Below, in pieces: positions 1 through 5,059 of a DNA stretch of 5,059 bases. The DNA is taken from NCBI GenBank assembly GCA_003123965.1, contig NNSL01000434.1, forward strand, positions 1-5,059, given 5' to 3'. The position numbers and the translations under genes are program-made. How positions within the stretch are numbered: position 1 is the stretch's first letter; every line of letters begins with the position of its first letter. The notes under the pieces were generated by a model. The model was not told the DNA's origin, made no database searches, and worked only from the letters and a program-made list of their open reading frames with translations. This stretch comes from Balneolaceae bacterium SMO_bin1. GTDB taxonomy: Bacteria > Bacteroidota > Rhodothermia > Balneolales > Balneolaceae.

Positions 1-16
1 GAATTTAAATTTACTA

Positions 17-46
17 TTGACAATCACCCAAATCAAGCCGTATTTT
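17..46 (+). promoter_or_regulatory. Sigma70-type promoter of the initiator tRNA gene
   Basis: A perfect -35 hexamer TTGACA lies at 17-22 and a -10-like TATTTT at 41-46, 18 bases apart. A start about 7 bases downstream (near 53) would leave only about 6 bases before the mature tRNA 5' end at 59, which suits a stable-RNA promoter. The assignment rests on consensus match and position only. Confidence 0.6.
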
Positions 47-58
47 AGTCAATCACAT

Positions 59-131
<73 letters not shown>

Positions 132-140
132 CTATTACGA

Positions 141-168
141 AGCCTCAGATATTTTCTGGGGCTTTTTT
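141..168 (+). terminator. Intrinsic terminator of the tRNA gene
   Basis: An 8-base-pair stem, AGCCTCAG (141-148) with CTGGGGCT (156-163), contains one G:T wobble and closes a 7-base A/T loop. It runs directly into a six-T tract at 163-168. It begins 10 bases after the tRNA 3' end, so it should separate tRNA transcription from the operon that starts at 267. Confidence 0.85.
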
Positions 169-196
169 ATTACTCTAAACGGGACGCAAATTAATG

Positions 197-202
197 TATA
201 CT
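197..202 (+). promoter_or_regulatory. Possible -10 element for the symporter operon
   Basis: TATACT at 197-202 matches the -10 consensus in 5 of 6 positions and is the best candidate in the 98 bases between the tRNA terminator and the symporter start. No convincing -35 hexamer sits 16-18 bases upstream, where the sequence is about TCTAAA. If used, it would give a 5' untranslated leader of about 57 bases. A strong terminator precedes it and four coupled genes follow, so a promoter is expected in this gap; its exact position is a guess. Confidence 0.3.
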
Positions 203-266
203 CAATGAGGTTACATTGCACAAGCTCACGTTTTCCCGACATTCAGTCTAGCAAGTTGCCCTTCTT

Positions 267-1757
267 ATGCACTGGATAGATCTCTCCATATTTATTTTAT
301 ACATGGTAGGCCTTTTGGCCTTTGGCTTCTATTTTCTGAAGCGCAATAAGGGTGCGGACGATTACTATGTGGGCGGGCGAAACATGAGCAGCCTGCACGT
401 AGGCCTTTCTGTTGTGGCAACCGATGTAGGTGGTGGATTTTCAATCGGTCTGGGCGGGCTTGGCTTTACCATGGGACTTTCAGGGTCGTGGTTGCTGTTT
501 ACCGGTTTAATTGGGGCGTGGATGGCGGCTGTTTTCCTGATTCCCAAAGTTAAACAGAACCCTGTTTTCGATACCGCTTACACCTTTCCCGAAGTATTTA
601 AATATTATTTCAACGCCCGTGTTGCACTTATTGCCGGTATTATTTCAGCCATTGGCTACGCCGGCTTTACCAGCTCGCAAATTCTGGCTGGTGCCAAACT
701 GGCCAACGGCACGTTTGCTAATCTGGATTTATCCACCGCCGTCTATGTAATGGGCTCCATTGCCGTTGTTTATACCGTAATGGGCGGACTTAAAGCTGTA
801 ATTTACACCGATACTATTCAATGGGCCATTTTAATGATTGGCCTGGTATTTATAGGTATTCCGGTTTCGTACACGGCCGTGGGCGGTTGGGAAGCGATTA
901 GTGCATCGGTTGACCCGGCCTTACTATCAATGACTAATATTAGCTGGCAGCAGGTGGTCGGTTGGGCGGTAACCATAATACCTATATGGTTTGTAGGTAT
1001 GACCCTATACCAGCGCATTTACGCCTGTAATGATGAAAAAACAGCAAAACGTGCCTGGTATTTGGCCGGTTTGTTCGAGTGGCCGGTCATGGCATTTATG
1101 GGGGTGGCTCTTGGTTTGTTCGCAAAAGTAGCCGCCAGCCAAGGCATGTTCGAATATCTTGGCGCGGCAAATATAAATCAAACCGACCCGGAAACAGGAT
1201 TGCCCATGCTGCTGCGTACGGTATTGCCCATCGGGTTGATGGGAATTATGATGAGTGCCTACTTTTCAGCTATCCTTTCCACGGCCGATAGTTGCCTGAT
1301 GGCTTCATCGGGGAACGTGGTTTCTGATATCATCAACTACTTTAAAGAAGTTGATCACCAAAGCGATACATTTATTCGGTTTTCGCAGCTTACAACACTA
1401 ATTATCGGTACAGGTGCCATTATAATTGCAGGGACAATGGAAAGCGTGCTCGATCTTATGCTGTACTCCTATGCTTTTATGGTTTCTGGGCTTTTTGTGC
1501 CTATAATCGGGGCTTTATACTGGCCCAAGAGCAGCGCCGTGGGTGCCATTGCCGCGATGATTCTGGGTGGGGGTACAACGGTTTCACTTCAAATATTTTT
1601 CCAGCAGCTGCCAGCTGGCCTCGATCCCAATGTGTTTGGAATCAGTGTTTCAGCCATAGCGTTTATTATGTTATCTTTACTTTTTCCCGACGAGGAGAAA
1701 AGCTCCGCGCCGGAAAATGCAGTAAATACAACAACAGAATTAACCTTTAGCGAATGA
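267..1757 (+). CDS. Sodium:solute symporter (SSS/SLC5 family)
   Basis: This 496-residue integral inner-membrane protein should import a small solute using the sodium gradient. It has the normal family length and roughly 12-13 hydrophobic segments, beginning at residues 4-24. Family marks are the DDYYVGGR stretch (31-38) after the first helix, the GGLKAVIYTDTIQ signature (173-185), and STADS (338-342). By position, S338/T339 correspond to the Na2-site Ser340/Thr341 of E. coli PutP, and D53 probably to PutP Asp55. The C-terminal tail from about residue 471 is polar and cytosolic. ATG 267 is the first possible start after an in-frame TAG at 249-251; the next ATG (303) would cut into helix 1. No Shine-Dalgarno sequence is evident. 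The stop overlaps the next gene's start (ATGA). The substrate cannot be told from sequence, but the downstream racemase-like and acyl-transfer genes suggest an amino acid or relative. Confidence 0.93.
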   Translation: MHWIDLSIFILYMVGLLAFGFYFLKRNKGADDYYVGGRNMSSLHVGLSVVATDVGGGFSIGLGGLGFTMGLSGSWLLFTGLIGAWMAAVFLIPKVKQNPVFDTAYTFPEVFKYYFNARVALIAGIISAIGYAGFTSSQILAGAKLANGTFANLDLSTAVYVMGSIAVVYTVMGGLKAVIYTDTIQWAILMIGLVFIGIPVSYTAVGGWEAISASVDPALLSMTNISWQQVVGWAVTIIPIWFVGMTLYQRIYACNDEKTAKRAWYLAGLFEWPVMAFMGVALGLFAKVAASQGMFEYLGAANINQTDPETGLPMLLRTVLPIGLMGIMMSAYFSAILSTADSCLMASSGNVVSDIINYFKEVDHQSDTFIRFSQLTTLIIGTGAIIIAGTMESVLDLMLYSYAFMVSGLFVPIIGALYWPKSSAVGAIAAMILGGGTTVSLQIFFQQLPAGLDPNVFGISVSAIAFIMLSLLFPDEEKSSAPENAVNTTTELTFSE

Positions 1758-2200
1758 TTGAATATCAAATTTCTAATTCTGATCGGGAAAACCCTACCGC
1801 ATTCAGCCGGAGCGATATTGCCGATTTTCTTTTTGAACACCTCGATGAGTACGGCGATAAGCGTGATGCGATTCTAAAATGTATCGGTTACGCCTACGGC
1901 GATCACCCCGGGCAAGATGGATTCATATTAATCGCCCATGAGGACGATGCAATCGTAGGCGTTGTAATTATCAACCACACCAACATGAGCGGATTTATTC
2001 CCGAAAATATGCTGGTCTATATTGCGGTTGATTCATCGTATCGCGGCAAAGGCGTCGGCTCTCAGCTGATGGAACATATTATTGAAACTACTGACGGGGA
2101 CATTGCGTTACATGTGGAGCCCGATAATCCCGCCAAGCTTTTGTATGAGAAGTACGGGTTTACGAATAAATATTTAGAAATGCGTCTGCACAAGGAATAA
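1754..2200 (+). CDS. GNAT-family N-acetyltransferase
   Basis: This 148-residue single-domain protein is expected to transfer an acetyl group from acetyl-CoA to an amine, in the cytosol. The coenzyme-A pyrophosphate loop is YRGKGVG (residues 96-102), following the beta strand LVYIAVD, which is the classic motif A of the family. Motif B follows as a strand (ALHVEPDN) and a helix leading to the YEKYGF segment near the C-terminus, typical of small GNATs. Length is normal. The start codon overlaps the symporter stop by 4 bases (ATGA), so translation is probably coupled. Only one base separates its stop from the racemase-like gene. GNAT sequences do not reveal the acceptor. From context it may act on the amine handled by the operon (inference); ribosomal-protein or antibiotic acetylation cannot be excluded by sequence alone. 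Confidence 0.9.
   Translation: MIEYQISNSDRENPTAFSRSDIADFLFEHLDEYGDKRDAILKCIGYAYGDHPGQDGFILIAHEDDAIVGVVIINHTNMSGFIPENMLVYIAVDSSYRGKGVGSQLMEHIIETTDGDIALHVEPDNPAKLLYEKYGFTNKYLEMRLHKE
2192..2196 (+). promoter_or_regulatory. Shine-Dalgarno-like site for the racemase-family gene
   Basis: AAGGA lies 5 bases before ATG 2202, inside the last codons of the GNAT gene. It is the only clear purine-rich ribosome site among the gene starts in this window, and it supports 2202 as the start. Confidence 0.4.
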
Positions 2201-2201
2201 T

Positions 2202-3272
2202 ATGGCCTACCTTAAATTATACAGAGACAAACTGCGTGAAAATTACGCGTTCCTCAATCAGCTCTTCAAGAAACACGATATCTACTGGGGCATTACCAGC
2301 AAGTTGCTTTGCGGCCACGAAGAGTTTTTGAAAGAAGTTGTGGATCTTGAGATAGGAGAGATGCACGACTCTCGGATCAGTAACCTTAAGAAGATTAAGG
2401 AGATTGACCCCGAGGTAATGACCCTCTATATCAAGCCGCCCCCTGGTGATATTATAGAGTCGGTGGTGCGGTATGCCGATGCCAGCCTCAATACCGAGCT
2501 GAAAACCCTGCACGCCCTTTCTAAAGAAGCCGGCCGCCAGGAAAAAGTGCACAAAGTAATTATTATGATTGAAATGGGCGACTTGCGCGAGGGCGTGGTG
2601 CGTGAGGATTTGCTCTCGTTCTACGAGAAGGTGTTTGAACTGCCCAACATTAAGGTTATTGGTATTGGCACCAATTTAAACTGCATGCACGGGGTTATGC
2701 CCGACCAAGATAAGCTTATTCAACTTTCGCTGTACAAGCAGCTAATTGAACTGAAATTCAATAAAGAAATTCCGCTTGTTTCGGGCGGTACCACGGTTAC
2801 CATACCACTGCTGCTAAAAAAACAGCTGCCAAGCGGTATCAACCACTTTCGGGTGGGCGAAGCTCTGTTCTTTGGTAAAAACCTGTTTACCGGTGATACC
2901 ATCGATAATATGCACAACGATGTGATGGAGCTCTATTCGCAGATTATTGAAATTGCGAAGAAACCCAAAGTGCCGAGCGGCGACCTCGGGATGAACCCCC
3001 AAGGCGAAGTTGCCACTATTGATGAAGATCAGATTGGAAAGACGGCCTACCGCGCCATACTGGATATCGGGTATCTTGATATTAATCCGGATCATCTCAT
3101 ATGCGTAGAAGATAATGTAGATATTGCCGATGCCAGTTCCGATATGCTCATTCTCGATGTAGGCGATAACAAGAATAACTACCAGGTTGGAGATTTCATC
3201 CGCTTTCGCCTTAAGTATATGGGGGCACTGGGCATCATGAACTCCGATTACATTGATAAAATTGTAGAATAA
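2202..3272 (+). CDS. Alanine/ornithine racemase family PLP-dependent enzyme
   Basis: This 356-residue cytosolic enzyme has the fold-type III PLP barrel of the alanine racemase N-terminal family, in the branch annotated as alanine/ornithine racemase. The PLP-binding lysine is most likely K34 in ITSKLLCG, equivalent to the TK-x-x-CG motif of that branch. Other branch motifs appear in order: GDLREG (126-131), GIGTNLNC (154-161), SGGTT (194-198, expected to hold the PLP phosphate) and FRVGEALFFG (216-225). The C-terminal part, to residue 356, forms the beta domain of the usual length. Family members racemise amino acids such as ornithine, but the substrate here is not determined by these motifs, and epimerase or related activity is possible. 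It starts 1 base after the GNAT gene with an AAGGA site 5 bases before the ATG, and ends in a TAATG overlap with the M23 gene. The reading frame is intact. Confidence 0.9.
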   Translation: MAYLKLYRDKLRENYAFLNQLFKKHDIYWGITSKLLCGHEEFLKEVVDLEIGEMHDSRISNLKKIKEIDPEVMTLYIKPPPGDIIESVVRYADASLNTELKTLHALSKEAGRQEKVHKVIIMIEMGDLREGVVREDLLSFYEKVFELPNIKVIGIGTNLNCMHGVMPDQDKLIQLSLYKQLIELKFNKEIPLVSGGTTVTIPLLLKKQLPSGINHFRVGEALFFGKNLFTGDTIDNMHNDVMELYSQIIEIAKKPKVPSGDLGMNPQGEVATIDEDQIGKTAYRAILDIGYLDINPDHLICVEDNVDIADASSDMLILDVGDNKNNYQVGDFIRFRLKYMGALGIMNSDYIDKIVE

Positions 3273-3883
3273 TGTCGATTCCCAGCCCCAATTTTGCAGC
3301 CTACCAATATGCTCCGGTGATGAACTATCCCGCACCCGGCGAAATGGCTGTGCTCAATTTGTCACAGGGCATCAATAAAAGAAAAATCGAGTCGCTGGAA
3401 TGGGCCATTGGTAAATACAACGAAAAGCGCGGGCAGATGTACAACGCCGATTTATTCGAGGGTAAACGGAACATCCACATGGGGGTTGATATTTGGACGA
3501 AGGCCGATCGGCCGGTGTTCTCATTTTACGATGGAGAAGTTGCTTATCTGCAAAATAACAAGCAAGAAGGCGACTATGGACCCACCCTTGTACTTCGCTA
3601 CGAGCTGGAATTTGTGACTTTGTATGCACTCTATGGCCACCTCTCTGAAATGTCGCTGGAAAACAACGAAGTGGGTGATGAAGTAAAAAAAGGCCAGCAA
3701 ATTGGTACGCTTGGCACTGCAGAGGTAAACGGGGGATGGCCCCCGCACCTGCATTTTCAACTTTCTACTGAAGACCCAGGTGAGGCGGATATGCCTGGCG
3801 TTGTCGCCAAAAGTGATCATGAAAAAGCCCTTGAACGTTACCCCGATCCCCGCCGCGTACTCGGCCCTATATATGACGATTAG
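3272..3883 (+). CDS. Leaderless M23 (LytM-fold) metallopeptidase
   Basis: This 203-residue protein carries one M23 domain at about residues 65-180. Predicted zinc ligands are H69 and D73 (HMGVD) and H161 (HLHF); H123 (YGHL) and H159 complete the catalytic set, so the active site looks intact. M23 enzymes usually cut glycine-containing or peptidoglycan peptide bonds outside the cytoplasm, yet this N-terminus has no signal peptide, lipobox or membrane helix, and there are no LysM, SH3 or coiled-coil parts. The LNLS segment, the GKYNEKR segment before the domain, DYGP, and NGGWPPHLHFQ resemble the M23 domain found between a phosphotransferase (APH) domain and a class III aminotransferase domain in large fusion enzymes; this is recalled, not searched. 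The start overlaps the racemase-family stop by one base (TAATG), implying coupled translation. A cytosolic role on a small amide or peptide is inferred. Confidence 0.87.
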   Translation: MSIPSPNFAAYQYAPVMNYPAPGEMAVLNLSQGINKRKIESLEWAIGKYNEKRGQMYNADLFEGKRNIHMGVDIWTKADRPVFSFYDGEVAYLQNNKQEGDYGPTLVLRYELEFVTLYALYGHLSEMSLENNEVGDEVKKGQQIGTLGTAEVNGGWPPHLHFQLSTEDPGEADMPGVVAKSDHEKALERYPDPRRVLGPIYDD

Positions 3884-3963
3884 CCCGACATATTGACTGG
3901 TAATTCTGCCACAATTTTTACTAATTAGAACGCTTAGCGTATTAAATCACGTCCTTTTATTGC
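3884..3963. other. 80-base gap between M23 and M20 genes
   Basis: No gene is seen here. The gap holds a short perfect inverted repeat, ACGCT-T-AGCGT (3930-3940), and a weak promoter-like pair, TTGACT at 3893-3898 and TTTACT at 3917-3922, 18 bases apart. There is no convincing intrinsic terminator. Whether the M20 gene belongs to the upstream operon or has its own promoter is therefore open. Confidence 0.4.
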
Positions 3964-4449
3964 ATGTCAGAAAATCTTGTACATCTTCGGCGCCATTTGC
4001 ACTCAATTGCAGAGGTTTCCGGTCAAGAAAACAATACAGCTAAATACATAACTGATTTTCTGCAATCGTGCAGTCCTGATGAAATCATCACAGGTATCGG
4101 GGGCAATGGCATACTTGCGCGTTTCGGTGAACAAAATGCAGCCCCCTCGATTTTAATACGCTGCGAATTAGACGCGCTGCCAATCCCCGATAAAAATACA
4201 GTAGAGTATAAATCACAAAACAACGGGGTAGGCCATAAATGCGGGCACGATGGCCATATGGCTATCGTATGCGGTGTTGCCCAAAAGCTGGCCGAACAGC
4301 AAATCAAAAAAGGAAATGTACTGCTGCTGTTTCAACCGGCTGAAGAAACCGGAGAAGGCGCGCGCCGGGTTTTAGAAGATTTAAGGGTATTGAGCCGGAC
4401 TACGTATTTGCGCTTCACAATGTGCCGGGATTCGAAAAAAACAAGTTGA
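3964..4449 (+). CDS. M20 amidohydrolase, N-terminal part (frameshifted gene)
   Basis: This is the first part of a metal-dependent amidohydrolase of the M20 family (M20D-like), cytosolic enzymes that cleave N-acyl or amide bonds of amino acids. Visible motifs are RRHLH (9-13), ELDALPI (68-74, the usual R-x-D-x-DALP region), HKCGHDGH (91-98, metal ligands C93 and H95) and FQPAEETGEGA (123-133, E127 as general base and E128 as metal ligand). Homology holds to about residue 139 (VLED). The frame then departs and ends after a run of unrelated residues at 4447-4449, while the family sequence continues in another frame from about 4386. ATG 3964 is the first start after an in-frame TAA at 3943; no Shine-Dalgarno sequence is evident. 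As written, this 161-residue product lacks the dimerisation domain and the later metal ligand, so it should be inactive. Confidence 0.85.
   Translation: MSENLVHLRRHLHSIAEVSGQENNTAKYITDFLQSCSPDEIITGIGGNGILARFGEQNAAPSILIRCELDALPIPDKNTVEYKSQNNGVGHKCGHDGHMAIVCGVAQKLAEQQIKKGNVLLLFQPAEETGEGARRVLEDLRVLSRTTYLRFTMCRDSKKTS
4381..4388 (+). other. Frameshift site in the M20 gene
   Basis: The sequence TTAAGGGT follows the VLED codons. Upstream coding uses the frame of 3964; from GGT at 4386 the family sequence (GIEPDYVFALHNVPG) continues in the -1 frame. Restoring one A to the AA pair or one G to the GGG run gives VLED-L-(K/R)-GIEPDYV, which reads as an ordinary M20 sequence. A single-base deletion next to short homopolymers therefore explains it, either as a real mutation or as a sequencing or assembly error. 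Confidence 0.85.
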
Positions 4450-5059
4450 TTGTCCGATCCGGCCCATTTGCTGCTGCCTCGGTAGGATTTATTGCCAGGC
4501 TCAAAGGAGAGACGGCGCATGCCGCTCATCCCGAGCTAGGTAAAAGTCCGGCTCTGGCCGTAGCGCAGCTCATACAATCTATCTCATCCCTGGCGCAGTT
4601 TTATGCCCCTATCGAAAAAGCGGCAAAAGCAACCATTATACAGTCGCACATTGGGGAACAGGCATTTGGTACATCCCCTGCAAATGGCGAAGTAATGGCA
4701 ACCATCCGCACCTATGATGATGAAATGCTTAAGGCCCTGCAGGACAAAGCCAAAAAGCTGGCTAAACGGATTGCTGATACCTATGATCTGAGCTTGGAAA
4801 CGGAATGGGTTGAACCGTTCCCTGCCACCATAAACAATGAACAAGCGATTGAGGCTGTTCGGCAGGCGGCTGTAAAAAATGGTCTTGAAGTACTTGAAAA
4901 GGAGACACCTTTTGGCTGGTCAGAAGACTTTGGGCACTTTACCCATGCTTATAAAGGCGCGTTATTTGGACTGGGTGCCGGCAAAGATCAGCCAGCCTTA
5001 CACGCTGCTCATTACGACTTTCCCGATGATATTATTGAAACCGGTGTAGATATGTTTAC
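4386..5059 (+). CDS. M20 amidohydrolase, C-terminal part, cut by window edge
   Basis: This is the rest of the gene begun at 3964, read in the -1 frame, open for 224 codons with no stop up to the window end. It contains ALHNVPG (His at 4416-4418, an expected active-site/metal residue), the dimerisation domain with AHAAHPELG (4515-4541), SEDFGHF (4920-4940) and LHAAHYDFPDD (from 4998), whose first His (5001-5003) is the expected C-terminal metal ligand. Joined to the N-terminal part, the protein is about 365 residues at the edge; family members are usually 380-400, so roughly 15-30 residues lie outside the window. There is no good start codon at the beginning of this segment (the first ATG is at 4692), so it is a continuation and not an independent gene. 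All motifs after the shift are preserved, with no second lesion. Confidence 0.85.

Noticed and set aside
1079..1291. Plus-strand open frame of 70 codons inside the symporter
   Set aside because: It is out of frame within conserved symporter helices and has no recognisable domain.
1589..1840. Minus-strand open frame across the symporter/GNAT junction, and similar antisense frames elsewhere (for example 2814-3335, 3521-3820)
   Set aside because: They lie opposite clear protein-coding genes, show no family motifs or ribosome sites, and their composition is what the complement of the real genes predicts.
3899..3921. Possible terminator after the M23 gene (TGG...CCA followed by ATTTTT)
   Set aside because: The stem would be only 3-4 base pairs with a large A/T loop, too weak for an intrinsic terminator.
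4380..4390. Programmed -1 ribosomal frameshift at T-TTA-AGG in the M20 gene
   Set aside because: The heptamer only partly resembles a slippery site: re-pairing AGG to AAG would mismatch the middle base. I see no stable stem-loop just downstream, and M20 enzymes are not known to need frameshifting. A one-base indel is simpler.

Overview
The window comes from a bacterial chromosome, probably of the Bacteroidota/Balneolota (FCB) type. That placement is an inference. It rests on an initiator tRNA gene with no encoded CCA, tightly packed genes mostly without a Shine-Dalgarno sequence, middling GC content, and protein sequences that look most like that group. No mobile element, CRISPR array or phage gene is visible.

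Layout: (1) Bases 17-168 hold an initiator tRNA-fMet gene with its own promoter (TTGACA / TATTTT) and a clear intrinsic terminator. (2) Bases 267-3883 hold four plus-strand genes that overlap or nearly touch: a sodium:solute symporter, a GNAT acetyltransferase, an alanine/ornithine-racemase-family PLP enzyme, and a leaderless M23 (LytM-fold) metallopeptidase-like protein. The junctions are ATGA, a 1-base gap, and TAATG, so this is almost certainly one translationally coupled operon. (3) After an 80-base gap with no gene, an M20-family amidohydrolase starts at 3964. It is broken by a -1 frameshift near 4381-4388 and runs off the right edge shortly before its expected C-terminus.

How the genes may work together (inference): the symporter would import a small amino-acid-like substrate, the PLP enzyme would invert or otherwise act on its alpha carbon, the GNAT would acylate an amine, and the M20 enzyme would remove an acyl or aminoacyl group. 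The M23 protein is the surprising member. It has all the metal and catalytic residues but no export signal, and it resembles the M23 domain embedded in large phosphotransferase-M23-class-III-aminotransferase fusion proteins. It may therefore work in the cytosol on a small amide or peptide rather than on the cell wall. The substrate of the pathway cannot be read from the sequence.
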